A stretch of DNA of 64,000 nucleotides from Planomicrobium stackebrandtii (GTDB taxonomy: Bacteria; Bacillota; Bacilli; Bacillales_A; Planococcaceae). The stretch lies in assembly GCF_030814955.1 (NCBI RefSeq), contig NZ_JAUSWB010000004.1, forward strand, positions 62,001 to 126,000, read 5' to 3'. The position numbers were made by a program, and so were the translations under genes. The notes beneath the pieces are model-generated. The model saw only the letters and a list, made by a program, of their open reading frames with translations, had not been told where the DNA came from and ran no database searches. Positions 43,954-54,906 of the stretch are shown here, piece by piece; positions within the stretch are counted from its first letter, which is position 1, and each line of letters begins with the position of its first letter.

Positions 43954-44679
43954 ATGATAGAAACCATCAGTCTGCGTGAAATTTACTTGATCTTAAAGAA
44001 TCGGATGCGGCTAATTTTGGCCATTACCATCGCATTCATGATTGTTGCAGCATTGATATCGTATTACATGCTAACACCCATTTATCAAACATCTACTCAG
44101 CTTTTGGTCAGTCAGCAACAGGCCGAAACCGGCTTTGACAGTGAAAGTATTGAAACAGATTTACAGTTGGTCGGTACATACAGCGAAATCATCAAAAGTC
44201 CGATCATACTTGAGCAAGTGATCAGCCAATTAGGATTGGAAATGTCCTATGAAGAGCTAAATGAAAAAATAACTGTGGAAATTGCAGAAAGCTCTCAGTT
44301 GCTAAACGTGGTAGTGGCAGATGCAGACCTTGCTGCGGCTGTTGAGATTGCAAACAGTACAGCCGAAATTTTCGAAGTGGAAATTCTGGAATTAATGAAT
44401 GCAGATAACGTTTCAATCCTGTCACCAGCTGTGGTCATGGAGAATCAGACACCGGTATCGCCAAATCCTCCACTGAATATTTTACTGGGTGCTATTGCCG
44501 GCCTGCTGATTGGAGCAGCTATCGCTATGATTTTGCGCTATTTGGATACTACGCTCAGAGTAGAAAAAGATATACAGGATGTGCTGGGGATTCCTGTACT
44601 GGGAGCCATCTCACCGATGAACGAAGAAGAAGACATCCCGGCAAATGAGCCGATTGCCTTTAAACGCAGGGAGGCATAA
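43954..44679 (+). CDS. Wzz/CapA-type chain-length regulator
   Basis: The 241-residue protein has two membrane helices (about residues 19-40 and 168-190) around an extracytoplasmic Wzz domain. Near the first helix is the motif LREIYLILKNRMRL; after it comes LTPIYQTSTQLLVS. The second helix is preceded by the proline-rich NQTPVSPNPPLN, the typical PCP signature. The cytoplasmic tail after it would activate the tyrosine kinase encoded next. It controls polymer length with Wzy. AAAGGAGG lies nine bases before the ATG; the start at 43906 has none. Confidence 0.92.
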   Translation: MIETISLREIYLILKNRMRLILAITIAFMIVAALISYYMLTPIYQTSTQLLVSQQQAETGFDSESIETDLQLVGTYSEIIKSPIILEQVISQLGLEMSYEELNEKITVEIAESSQLLNVVVADADLAAAVEIANSTAEIFEVEILELMNADNVSILSPAVVMENQTPVSPNPPLNILLGAIAGLLIGAAIAMILRYLDTTLRVEKDIQDVLGIPVLGAISPMNEEEDIPANEPIAFKRREA

Positions 44680-44683
44680 ATGA

Positions 44684-45385
44684 ATGGTGAAAAAAAAGAA
44701 CAAACCGGAAGTGAAAAATCGAAAACTGATCGCATTTACTAATCCGAAATCGCGGGTGTCTGAACAGTTCAGAACCTTGCGGACCAATATTCATTTTTCT
44801 TCTCCTGATGGTGATATTCGGTCATTGGCCATCACTTCTGCCTCGCATTCTGAAGGCAAGTCGACTACCGCTTCGAATTTGGCAATTGTGTTTGCTCAAG
44901 AAGGCAAGCGTGTGCTTTTCATTGATGCGGATATGAGAAAACCAACAATGCATGACACATTTAAAATTACGAATCACCGTGGGCTTTCAAATGTGCTGGC
45001 CAGTCAGATTGCGTTGAAAGTAGCGATTCAGTCAGCGGGAATTGAAAATCTGGATCTTTTGCCGTGTGGACCAATTCCGCCGAATCCGGCAGAATTATTA
45101 AGTTCCCATAGCATGGACCTGCTTTTGGAACAGGGACTGGATGCTTATGATCTGCTGATCTTTGATACGCCACCTGTTTTGTCTGTTGCGGACAGTGTGA
45201 TTTTAGCGAACAAATGCGAAGGCACTATTCTGGTAGTGAACTCGGGGAAAACAGAACGAGAGCATGCCGTCAGAGCAAAAGAAGCGATTACAGCCTCACC
45301 CAAAACCCGTTTGCTCGGAGTGGTGATCAATAACATTAAAGTCCAAAAAGATGCTGACTATGCGCAGTATTATGGGACAGAATGA
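44684..45385 (+). CDS. CapB/YwqD-type tyrosine-protein kinase
   Basis: The 233-residue BY-kinase has Walker A SHSEGKST (K59), Walker A' VLFIDADMRKP (D81, D83) and Walker B LLIFDTPP. Its opening SRVSEQFRTLRTNI is typical of the cytoplasmic half of split BY-kinases, which work with a CapA-type activator, here the preceding gene. The C-terminal autophosphorylation cluster is short: YAQYYGTE (Y226, Y229, Y230). No CpsB/YwqE or low-molecular-weight phosphatase follows, unlike many such operons. AGGGAGG lies nine bases before the ATG. This gene closes the polysaccharide locus at a strong terminator. Confidence 0.93.
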   Translation: MVKKKNKPEVKNRKLIAFTNPKSRVSEQFRTLRTNIHFSSPDGDIRSLAITSASHSEGKSTTASNLAIVFAQEGKRVLFIDADMRKPTMHDTFKITNHRGLSNVLASQIALKVAIQSAGIENLDLLPCGPIPPNPAELLSSHSMDLLLEQGLDAYDLLIFDTPPVLSVADSVILANKCEGTILVVNSGKTEREHAVRAKEAITASPKTRLLGVVINNIKVQKDADYAQYYGTE

Positions 45386-45393
45386 TAATAATG

Positions 45394-45445
45394 AGTCCAT
45401 AAAAAAAGTTCAATCAGAAAACTGATTGAACTTTTTTTATGGACT
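45394..45445. terminator. Strong bidirectional terminator
   Basis: A perfect 24-bp inverted repeat around AAAA, containing AAAAAAAG and CTTTTTTT, lies between the convergent kinase and GDYXXLXY genes. Confidence 0.93.
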
Positions 45446-45891
45446 TATTCCGAACGTTCTTGCAGGTTGATGGGCCGAATAGTGCCCCAGCTGGAGACAT
45501 CAATTGTTACTTGCAGGTTTTGCGCCGACTCTAATTGAGGGCCAAGCCCCTGCTCCACATAAAACTGTTCCAGTTGAGGAGCTGTGACGCTGCCGCCATA
45601 AACAGATCCTTCGATAGCTCCGAAAAAGGACTCGTTATCGATTCGGTCAATGACGGCATAGCCATCATCGCCATTTTTCAAAGTGAAGTACACGGAACTG
45701 TCATCTGTGACGGAAGACGTTTGCAAATCTGGGTATTGCAGCATGACGTATTCTCCATAGAACGGATCGAATGGATCGAAGGGTTCAGCTCTTAAAACAT
45801 ATTGCTCGCCAAACCAGGAAGCTGCGTAATAACTTACAAGCAGAATTACGACAACCGCGGTTTGGATGATTGGAAAGAGCCAGGATTTCAT
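45445..45891 (-). CDS. GDYXXLXY-domain membrane protein
   Basis: The 148-residue protein has one N-terminal membrane helix (about 5-25) and an extracytoplasmic domain that contains FYGEYVMLQY, the GDYXXLXY motif with Glu for Asp. Proteins of this family are commonly encoded next to DUF2157 proteins, as here: its ATG overlaps the stop of the upstream gene by four bases (ATGA), so the two are translationally coupled. The function is unknown. It ends at the bidirectional terminator. Confidence 0.85.
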   Translation of the reverse strand: MKSWLFPIIQTAVVVILLVSYYAASWFGEQYVLRAEPFDPFDPFYGEYVMLQYPDLQTSSVTDDSSVYFTLKNGDDGYAVIDRIDNESFFGAIEGSVYGGSVTAPQLEQFYVEQGLGPQLESAQNLQVTIDVSSWGTIRPINLQERSE

Positions 45892-47063
45892 AACTTGACA
45901 CCTTCTTTCCTGCGATTAATCCACCAGGCTATAGCTGACAACAGGAACAACAGCAACGCACCGATTAAGAAGAAAAGGGACATGTCGAGCCGGTCCCATG
46001 CATAAATGATGTAAATAACAAACTGGACAACGATGAAGTAGACAAAGCCCAATCCCAAAGGTTCATTTTGCCGCTGGGCAATAATCAGATATGCGAGTGC
46101 GGACAATTCGGCAACTACTGCCAGACCGATTGCCGTTTCATCAAAGAGCAGCAATCCAATGGAGCCGGCAATCGCAATCCACATGAGGGAGCGGAATTTG
46201 AAAAAGCAAAGTACGAGAACGCCAACTCCGGCAATGGCTAAAGCGATGGCTTCTGCCATATGGCTTGCGTCAATTATGCTGATAAACGTTTGTCCGCGCA
46301 CCGCCAAATATGCTGCCAGCAACATCCCTGCTGCCAGCAAATAAAGCGGTCGAATCATCCGCTGTTTGTGTTCAGGTGCAATGAGCAGGAGCAGGACAAG
46401 GGCGAACAAGGTCCAAATCGGCCACAGTGAGCTGTCATAATCCACGAGACCCCATAGCATGAACCCGGAAGCGAATAGCAGTATCCAGCTGAATGCCACT
46501 GGTGCAAAGCTTTTGCTGAAGTAAAACCACGCTATGGCAATGGCGATGAAGATACCCCATTCCAGCCATCCGATGTCAGGGAGAAATGATATCAGCACAG
46601 CGGCGCCAAAGAGAAATCCGATGACGGAGTAAATGAGGTTTTTCCAATAAAAGAAATGGGCAAGCGCTGCAAGAAACATCGCCCATGGCAAAGCGGAATT
46701 TGCCAATGGAAAATGAAAAGTCTGTGCTGCAACCAGTAAAGTCGCACCAAACATCGCTAGGCCAATCACCCTAAAGAGCAGTGGCGATCCAAAAGTTTTT
46801 TTCTCTGAGAAATGAGCGATGCTGTAGAAAAGCCACATCAAAGCCAGCATTAGCAGTACTTTTGCGAGATCCGGTATTGCCTGCCAATTGGCGGCAATAA
46901 AACTGAAAATCGCCAGAGAAAAGAAAATCAAGCCAATCATCAACAGCAGCGGCAGCTTTTTAGGGGCGGGCTGCCGCTTTTCAAAGGCTAAAATCTGCTC
47001 TGCTGTTTCTTGGTCCAGCAAACCTGCCTGTTGCCATTGCTTCAGTTTTTGCTCCGTGTCCAT
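45888..47063 (-). CDS. DUF2157 membrane protein
   Basis: The 391-residue protein begins with a cytoplasmic segment (KLKQWQQAGLLDQETAEQIL), the hallmark of DUF2157, followed by about 12 membrane helices. The motif FIAANWQAIPDLAKVLLM near residues 54-72 is also typical. The role is unknown. It is the first gene of a two-gene operon with the GDYXXLXY protein. The start follows GGGGGAATCAGC on the minus strand. Confidence 0.85.
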   Translation of the reverse strand: MDTEQKLKQWQQAGLLDQETAEQILAFEKRQPAPKKLPLLLMIGLIFFSLAIFSFIAANWQAIPDLAKVLLMLALMWLFYSIAHFSEKKTFGSPLLFRVIGLAMFGATLLVAAQTFHFPLANSALPWAMFLAALAHFFYWKNLIYSVIGFLFGAAVLISFLPDIGWLEWGIFIAIAIAWFYFSKSFAPVAFSWILLFASGFMLWGLVDYDSSLWPIWTLFALVLLLLIAPEHKQRMIRPLYLLAAGMLLAAYLAVRGQTFISIIDASHMAEAIALAIAGVGVLVLCFFKFRSLMWIAIAGSIGLLLFDETAIGLAVVAELSALAYLIIAQRQNEPLGLGFVYFIVVQFVIYIIYAWDRLDMSLFFLIGALLLFLLSAIAWWINRRKEGVKL

Positions 47064-47138
47064 GCTGATTCCCCCATTCTATTTACCCTCATTATATGCT
47101 TAAATTATGCAATGAGATAGGTAATTGATTGCATAAAA

Positions 47139-47184
47139 AAAGAAAACATCAGACAACGGATCATTCCGTGCCTGCTGTTTTCTT
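47139..47184 (-). terminator. Terminator of the GT-II-like gene
   Basis: On the minus strand, AAGAAAACA pairs with TGTTTTCTT through an imperfect longer stem, followed by TTTTTTT. It overlaps the last codon of the gene at 47183. Confidence 0.75.
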
Positions 47185-48718
47185 AGTCCCGGAGCTTCAC
47201 CACGACAACATCGTCGATTACGCGAACGGCATTCGGCGATGGCCATGCCTCCATCTCTTCAAACCATACTGTAGCTGCAATTTCCTGGCGTTCCTGCTCA
47301 GAAATGAAATCATATTTAACACCAAAATAGTTTTTCATTAAGGCGCTGTAATGGTAAGGGAGTGGGACGATGCTTTGCCCCAAAGGTCCCGTCATTCTTG
47401 GGATGTTGTCGGGAATCTTCTCTGTGCTCAACGGCGAGTCCAATTGCACACGTCCGATTAATGCCAGTTTTGATTCGGCTGTCACACCTTCAGTTTGTTC
47501 CACTCTGCTGATCAGACGGTTAACGAAGGCTGTTGATTTTTCATATTTCAATTCCATATTCAAGTAAGAAATGTTTGAGATAAGAGCGAAGTTGAATACT
47601 ACGGCAAAGACAATCACTAAAGACATCCAAGAAAATGTTTTAGCAGCGATGGTAGGGAGGGTCAGATGCTCATAAAATAGCACCGGCAGCATATAGAAGG
47701 TGACAAGAGCGAACACCATTAGCATATGATAGACGACATCGGGTGAAACGAAATACAGCATATAGGCAGACAGAGGCATCAGCAATAGCAATGCCAGGGA
47801 AATCAAAGTCATCCGAATACTAGTAAAGATGCGGTTCTGGATCAGCAGCAGCACGAAGCCGACGGCAATCAGCAGAAAAACAGCGGCATTCAGCCATTCA
47901 AATAAATTAATCGGGGAGTCTGTATTGAATCCACGGAAAAAGAAAAAAGAGAAAGAATCATTTACTTGCTTGAAGCGTTCAAAAATGGAACCGCCGCTTT
48001 CGCCGACGGAGTCCAAGCCTTGATAGCTTGTGATATTGCCGGCAAAAAAGCTGGAATAGAATTTGAAGTTGACCGCGTACATCGCCATTCCGATGGCTCC
48101 CAAACCAAAGAAGCGGAAGATGTAGCTTTTTAATTGCCCGAAGGAAATCTTGTTGCCAAGAATTTCACTGATCAAAAAAACGATCATCACGGTTGATAAG
48201 AAGGGGAGGTTTGCCTGGTAGACACCTATTCCCAAATAAAAAATGACAGAGCCTGGAAGGAAGCCGTATTTGTACTTTTTGGTGATAAGCAAAGCCAGCA
48301 TGGTGAGCAAAGAGCCGAAAATATAGCCGTCTGCAGTAAACATATACGAGAAGATAGACGCAATGGTCGGGAATGTGACGATTAAACCGCTAACTGCCAC
48401 TATAGAAAAGGTTTTGTTCAATTGAAACAGTTCTATCAAAATTACGGCAATCAACGCTAAGTAAAGAATAGAAAGCGTTCCATTGATCCATGGCAAGTCG
48501 AAATAAGAGCTGATTCCGCTGAAAGGAGACAGGAAAAACCGGCCAGAACTCCCTTTCAGCTGGGGGCTATGCACATTGACGAGACTGTCATGGTTGGGAA
48601 GGATATTAGTGAAAACAAACATGTGGCATAAAAACCCGATGATCACGGCTGAAAGAAAAGCGGTTTTCCATTGTGGTTTAATGATCAATTTCAATTTCAA
48701 TAGAAATTCTTCGGGCAT
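47183..48718 (-). CDS. GT-II-like membrane glucosyltransferase
   Basis: The 511-residue protein has about 11 membrane helices. The first extracytoplasmic loop holds NILPNHDSLVNVHSPQ and SSGRFFLSPFSG, the acidic and GR-F pattern of the glucosyltransferase II (GtrII) family. The C-terminal 110 residues form an outer domain. GtrII enzymes take glucose from undecaprenyl-phosphate-glucose and add it to a glycan outside the membrane. It stands alone, downstream of the polysaccharide locus. A GtrA flippase is encoded at 59026-59460 but no GtrB is in the window. The start is the ATG at 48718; AGGAGC lies upstream. Confidence 0.75.
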   Translation of the reverse strand: MPEEFLLKLKLIIKPQWKTAFLSAVIIGFLCHMFVFTNILPNHDSLVNVHSPQLKGSSGRFFLSPFSGISSYFDLPWINGTLSILYLALIAVILIELFQLNKTFSIVAVSGLIVTFPTIASIFSYMFTADGYIFGSLLTMLALLITKKYKYGFLPGSVIFYLGIGVYQANLPFLSTVMIVFLISEILGNKISFGQLKSYIFRFFGLGAIGMAMYAVNFKFYSSFFAGNITSYQGLDSVGESGGSIFERFKQVNDSFSFFFFRGFNTDSPINLFEWLNAAVFLLIAVGFVLLLIQNRIFTSIRMTLISLALLLLMPLSAYMLYFVSPDVVYHMLMVFALVTFYMLPVLFYEHLTLPTIAAKTFSWMSLVIVFAVVFNFALISNISYLNMELKYEKSTAFVNRLISRVEQTEGVTAESKLALIGRVQLDSPLSTEKIPDNIPRMTGPLGQSIVPLPYHYSALMKNYFGVKYDFISEQERQEIAATVWFEEMEAWPSPNAVRVIDDVVVVKLRD

Positions 48719-49170
48719 TTCAATCGGCTCCTAGTCTATTGCGATGATTTCACTCAAATTTGGTATGTAAATTCCATTTCTAATAATATCAAACTTTGTT
48801 TGGAAAAAATAGGGCGTTTTTGTGGAGGCCGTGAGTTTCGCTGTTTCTGAAATTAAGGACATCAAGTTTCATTGATTTGATTTTTCCGATATTCATCTGT
48901 AGTGTCTGTCAGTCTTTCCTTGAAGAAATTCAATTTGTTTCAGTAGAAGATGTGGGTGAAGATTGAACTTAAGAGTGACAACTTGTTATCCTCTGACTTC
49001 GAAAGCCAGTGGCGAGTAGGGAATTCTGCCATTATTTTTAGCGCAGCTGCCTCGGTGCCGGCGCAATCGCTTTGCACTGTCCAAATCAGCAGTCTTTTCA
49101 ATACGAATATTTGTTGCAGAAAACTGATTCGGAAAGGTTTGAAAAGGGAAAAAGAATAGGAAGAAGGTTT
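48719..49170. other. 452-bp intergenic region
   Basis: Divergent promoters for the GT-II-like and flavin reductase genes are expected. I see no repeat, no strong hairpin and no credible gene; the open frames here lack ribosome binding sites and family features. Confidence 0.4.
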
Positions 49171-49848
49171 ATGGCTCACAAGGTGAAGGGGTGGTTGGAA
49201 AAGATGATCATAGATCCATTGAACATGACTGCAAAGCAAAATTACAAACTATTGATTGGAAGTGTTGTGCCGAGGCCGATTGCCTGGGTATCCACTATGT
49301 CGACGGATGGCATAGCCAATTTAGCGCCTTTTAGTTTTTTTACAGTGGTATCGCGCAATCCGCCGATGCTGGCGTTTTCTGTAGGTGAAGGGGTCGAGGA
49401 ACGTGAAGGTACGGTCAAGGACACATTGCAAAACATTCGTGAAAACAAAGAATTTGTCGTTAATATCGTGACAGCGCCACTAGCAAATGAGATGGCAAAA
49501 AGCGGTGAACATATCGCCAGAGAAATTGATGAGTTTGAGTATGCGGGGTTGACAGCAGCAGAGTCCATTGAAATTTCCGTACCGCGCGTTTTGGAGGCAC
49601 CCATCAATATGGAATGCAAATTGCATGACATCATTCAATTGGGCGATGATCATTTAATAATTGGCAAGCTCGTAAAATTTCATATTAAAGATGAGCTGTA
49701 TCAAAATGGCCGCATCAATTTGGAAAAGCTTGCACCCATCGGCCGCTTAGCTGGAAATTACGCACCGGTGGAAACTATTTTTTCGTTGCCAATCGAAGAT
49801 CTGGATAGCATACTGAAAACACCTGTTGATAAATCAGAAAATCCGTAA
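49171..49848 (+). CDS. Flavin reductase family protein (FMN-binding)
   Basis: The 225-residue protein has the flavin-reductase-like split-barrel. NYKLLIGSVVPRPIAWVSTM and IANLAPFSFFTVVSRNPPML are the defining FMN-binding segments, followed by KDTLQNIRENKEFVVNIV. Members reduce FMN for partner monooxygenases or are stand-alone oxidoreductases of unknown substrate. The ATG at 49171 has AGGAAG seven bases upstream; the alternative ATG at 49204 would give a start at IIDPLNMTAKQN, which better matches the usual family length. It is monocistronic as far as I can see. Confidence 0.85.
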   Translation: MAHKVKGWLEKMIIDPLNMTAKQNYKLLIGSVVPRPIAWVSTMSTDGIANLAPFSFFTVVSRNPPMLAFSVGEGVEEREGTVKDTLQNIRENKEFVVNIVTAPLANEMAKSGEHIAREIDEFEYAGLTAAESIEISVPRVLEAPINMECKLHDIIQLGDDHLIIGKLVKFHIKDELYQNGRINLEKLAPIGRLAGNYAPVETIFSLPIEDLDSILKTPVDKSENP

Positions 49849-49929
49849 CGTGCTGCCGCTTTTGTTTATTCAATCGAATAACGGATAGCGGTTTTCTTAT
49901 TCAACAAAGATTAAGAAAGGAGTGTTTTG

Positions 49930-50475
49930 ATGGGGTTAGATATCGGGAACGTCAGCTTTCGGCGATTGCGGCGCGAGCATTTGCCGCAGCTTTATGAATG
50001 GATTACAAAAGAACCGCCAGCCACCCGGTTTTGGGGCTATGCACAAGGTGGCACATATGGCCAGTTTGTACAGGAATTCACGGATAGCATCAAGGGCAAG
50101 GATCCGACAAGGCCCTATGTCATTTATTACGAAGAAACACCGATTGGTTACATCCAAACTTACCATTGGAGCGATTATCCGGGCTGTGAAAAGTACGAGG
50201 AGCTGCACAAAGCGGCAGGGCTGGATGTGCTGATTGGCGCTAAAAACTACCGGAACAAAGGGCTGGGTTCCAAAGTTCTCCATAAATTTCTGAAAGAAAT
50301 CATCTTTGCGGATTCTAAAACCCTCTTTTGCGTCACGGATCCGGACATTCGGAATACCGTCGCAATCCGTGCCTACGAAAAAACAGGCTTTCAAAAGACG
50401 CGGCAGGTGGATGAAGTACTGGATGAGCCGAGGCCGGTCATGCTAATGAGAGTGGGACGCAAAGAAGTAAAATAA
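49930..50475 (+). CDS. GNAT-family acetyltransferase (AacA4/RimJ-like)
   Basis: The 181-residue protein has the GNAT fold. VSFRRLRREHLPQLYEWI opens it. YVIYYEETPIGYIQTYHW forms the central strands. LDVLIGAKNYRNKGLGSKVL carries the acetyl-CoA loop, and VAIRAYEKTGFQKTRQV closes it. The layout resembles aminoglycoside 6'-N-acetyltransferases and siderophore acetylases (Acetyltransf_8). The substrate cannot be assigned, and resistance should not be assumed. AAGGAG lies seven bases before the ATG. Confidence 0.8.
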   Translation: MGLDIGNVSFRRLRREHLPQLYEWITKEPPATRFWGYAQGGTYGQFVQEFTDSIKGKDPTRPYVIYYEETPIGYIQTYHWSDYPGCEKYEELHKAAGLDVLIGAKNYRNKGLGSKVLHKFLKEIIFADSKTLFCVTDPDIRNTVAIRAYEKTGFQKTRQVDEVLDEPRPVMLMRVGRKEVK

Positions 50476-50476
50476 G

Positions 50477-50514
50477 AAACCCGTTTGCCAGTGAATTTCT
50501 GGCAAACGGGTTTT
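50477..50514. terminator. Terminator between acetyltransferase and MBL genes
   Basis: AAACCCGTTTGCCAG and CTGGCAAACGGGTTT form a 15-bp perfect stem with a seven-base loop and a short T tract. The flanking genes converge. Confidence 0.88.
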
Positions 50515-50538
50515 AGTCTGTTCGTTGTTGGGAGCATC

Positions 50539-51246
50539 CTATTGGAGATTTTTTTCACTTTCAAAGATTGCCAAATCGATGGAATCCATCGGCTTATTAA
50601 TCATTTCACCATGGCCGACCGCCAGCAGCTGCGGATTTAGCCGGCGAATTTTATGGGCGCTTTTAAGAGCTTCCTGTTTGTTCCATGTTGCAAAAGCCGG
50701 AAACGGAAAAAATACTTTAAATGTTCCAGAGACAGCGATGCCACCGCGTGTCTGGAGGGCATCCCCAGCAATCAGGAATTGGTTGCGTGAATCCAATAAG
50801 GAAATAGAGCCGGGCGTGTGTCCAGGCGTACTGACAACTTTCAGGGAACCGACCTGATCGCCTTCTTCGAGCAAACGGTCGGGCTGCGTTTTAATGTTTT
50901 TGGGAACTCCGCCTTTGATCGGTGAATCAGGTTCATCTGGCAACAGACTCGTGTCACCGGCAAGCAGACGCGCATCACGCGCCGATATGCTGACAACAGC
51001 ATCCGGCCACTCACGCTTGATGGCATCGAGCGCACCCATATGGTCGCCGTGGGCATGGGTGATGATGATTTGGGTCAGCGGCTTTTTCATCACCTTGATC
51101 GATAATAAAATCTGTTTGGCATTAAATCCTAAAGCAGCGTCAATCAAAGTCAGTTCCGTTTCTTCATCAATTACATAGCAATTTACGGGAAAGAATCTGG
51201 GCATGAACGTCAATTGATAAACAGGTCCTTTTTTTGTCATCTGCAC
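50539..51246 (-). CDS. Metallo-beta-lactamase-fold hydrolase
   Basis: The 235-residue protein has the zinc-binding THAHGDH (63-69), a central His in STPGHTPGS, the bridging Asp in IAGDALQ and a late His in AVGHGE, all in the usual order. Members are lactonases, glyoxalase II-type enzymes or other hydrolases; the substrate is unknown. On the minus strand AAGGAG is ten bases before a GTG at 51246, which I use. A TTG at 51252 and an ATG at 51240 are also in frame. Confidence 0.85.
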   Translation of the reverse strand: MQMTKKGPVYQLTFMPRFFPVNCYVIDEETELTLIDAALGFNAKQILLSIKVMKKPLTQIIITHAHGDHMGALDAIKREWPDAVVSISARDARLLAGDTSLLPDEPDSPIKGGVPKNIKTQPDRLLEEGDQVGSLKVVSTPGHTPGSISLLDSRNQFLIAGDALQTRGGIAVSGTFKVFFPFPAFATWNKQEALKSAHKIRRLNPQLLAVGHGEMINKPMDSIDLAIFESEKNLQ

Positions 51247-51318
51247 AGCCAACCAGCTCCTTATGGATGATGTAAGTTAGTTCCAGTTTACCCTGTTTCA
51301 CAAGGTTGGGAAAGGTGT

Positions 51319-51412
51319 TTGGACAGTAAATGCTGCTGAAAGGACAGTATTTCGCCAGTTTAGACTGTATTTATTCAGTTTGGACAGTATTTCAAGAAGT
51401 TTGGACAGTATA
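51319..51412 (+). repeat. 20-21-bp phased repeat array, family TTTGGACAGTATTT (5 units)
   Basis: Five copies of GGACAGTA (third copy AGACTGTA), usually preceded by TTT, start at 51321, 51342, 51362, 51382 and 51403. The steps are 21, 20, 20 and 21 bases. The complement of the core, AAATACTGTCCA, differs at two positions from the core of the array at 716-815, so the two belong to one family in opposite orientation. It lies between divergent MBL and YciI genes. Confidence 0.8.
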
Positions 51413-51515
51413 TCCAATAAAATGGTAAATTCCACTCTAATTTTTAAAGAACTCAGGGCAATCAAAGACTTTTTGATGCCCGCTCACTATAATAAAGAAA
51501 AAGGGAGGCGTATTC

Positions 51516-51791
51516 ATGAAATATTTTGCGGTATTACTGCCCATGAAAGACGCTGATAAAAGCCGGGAGTTTCGGCCGCAGCATTTGGCGTATTTGGAAG
51601 ACAAACGCAATAACGGCCAGGTAGCAGCCAATGGCAAATTTGCGGATGGTTCCGGCGGATTGGTCATTTACCGGGCTGAATCATTCGGAGCATGCGAAGC
51701 TTTGGTGAAAAAGGATCCATATATTGCAGAAGGTGCCAGGAAATACGAAATCTTTGAATGGGAAGCGGTTTGGGCGGATAATGCTCAGTAA
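51516..51791 (+). CDS. YciI-family protein
   Basis: The 91-residue protein has the YciI-like ferredoxin-type fold: KYFAVLLPMKDADKSREFRP, HLAYLEDKRNNGQVAANGKF and DGSGGLVIYRAES, followed by KKDPYIAEG. The His at residue 23 and an Asp near residue 65 are the residues often kept in the family. The role is unknown, sometimes linked to dehydrogenase or muconolactone isomerase-like chemistry. GGGAGGC precedes the ATG. It ends 31 bases before glpP. Confidence 0.85.
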   Translation: MKYFAVLLPMKDADKSREFRPQHLAYLEDKRNNGQVAANGKFADGSGGLVIYRAESFGACEALVKKDPYIAEGARKYEIFEWEAVWADNAQ

Positions 51792-51822
51792 AGGGCATGG
51801 AATAATTTGAGGAGGAAAACCG

Positions 51823-52368
51823 GTGCATGAGTTAAACGGTGTTTTGCCAGTTTTGCGCAATATGAAAGAATTTGAACGCTTGCTCGACAGCGATCACGAA
51901 TACATCATTTTTTTGGAGATTCGGCTGGCTCAGCTGAAACAGTTAGTACAGGCAGCAAAAAAAGCCAAAAAGAAAGTCATCCTTCACGTGGATTTGATTC
52001 AGGGACTGAAGACAGATGCCTATGGATTTGAGTATTTGGTAAGGGAAGTCAAGCCGGATGGCATCGTGTCGACACGCAGCAATGTTATCGCTTTGGCTAA
52101 GAAAAATAATTTGCTGACGATTCAGCGCCTTTTCCTGTTGGACAGCCAGGCGCTTGAGCATAACATTAAGCTGATCAATCAGGTCACTCCGGATTATATC
52201 GAAATTCTGCCAGGGATCATCCCGTCGGTCATCAAGGAAGTTTTTGATAAAACAGGCATCCCGGTCATTGCAGGCGGACTGATCCGGACAAAAGAAGATA
52301 TTCAATTGGCATACGATGGCGGGGCTAAAGCCATTTCAACCTCTCAGCCCGAACTATGGGAAATATAA
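51823..52368 (+). CDS. glpP: Glycerol uptake operon antiterminator
   Basis: The 181-residue TIM-barrel-like RNA-binding regulator is activated by glycerol-3-phosphate and lets RNA polymerase pass leader terminators in glp genes. It has the GlpP pattern ILHVDLIQGLKTDAYGFEYL, KPDGIVSTRSNVIALAKK, QRLFLLDSQALEHNIKLI and PVIAGGLIRTKEDIQLAYDG. Two candidate target leaders are seen, before glpF (52408-52499) and before glpD (54907-55003). It starts with GTG at 51823 behind GAGGAGG. The glpF promoter overlaps the end of this gene's downstream gap. Confidence 0.93.
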   Translation: MHELNGVLPVLRNMKEFERLLDSDHEYIIFLEIRLAQLKQLVQAAKKAKKKVILHVDLIQGLKTDAYGFEYLVREVKPDGIVSTRSNVIALAKKNNLLTIQRLFLLDSQALEHNIKLINQVTPDYIEILPGIIPSVIKEVFDKTGIPVIAGGLIRTKEDIQLAYDGGAKAISTSQPELWEI

Positions 52369-52372
52369 ATTG

Positions 52373-52401
52373 TTGACAGCGTTTTCATAAACTGGTAACT
52401 T
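52373..52401 (+). promoter_or_regulatory. Promoter of glpFK
   Basis: TTGACA at 52373-52378, a 17-base spacer and TAACTT at 52396-52401 preceded by TGG (extended -10). It would start transcription near 52408. Confidence 0.75.
52374..52387 (+). promoter_or_regulatory. cre (CcpA) box overlapping the glpFK -35
   Basis: TGACAGCGTTTTCA matches TGWNANCGNTNWCA at every position. It overlaps the -35 hexamer, so CcpA with HPr-Ser-P should block initiation when preferred sugars are present. This is normal for glp regulons. Confidence 0.85.
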
Positions 52402-52407
52402 AGTATT

Positions 52408-52499
52408 TACAAGTTAAGAGCTGTGTTGGAGAAATGGAGACCCACACTGAAATGAGCGCTTCTCGCGGAGAAGCGGCTCGGTTCAGCGTGGGTCTTTTT
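52408..52499 (+). promoter_or_regulatory. GlpP-controlled leader with terminator before glpF
   Basis: The leader begins TACAAGTTAA (52408-52417), has GGAGAC at 52436, then a long hairpin with outer arms GACCCACACTGAA (52439-52451) and TTCAGCGTGGGTC (52482-52494) and a run of T. A second stem GCTTCTC/GAGAAGC lies inside. The first elements recur before glpD, which marks them as the probable GlpP target. Confidence 0.85.
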
Positions 52500-52548
52500 G
52501 CGTTTTTCTAAAACAGTTCAAAGCCGAAATACAAAGGGGTTCTTTACA

Positions 52549-54904
<2,356 letters not shown>

Positions 54905-54906
54905 CC

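Noticed and set aside
49930..50475. Aminoglycoside resistance gene
   Set aside because: Only a general fold similarity to AacA4-type enzymes is visible; substrate-specific residues cannot be judged.
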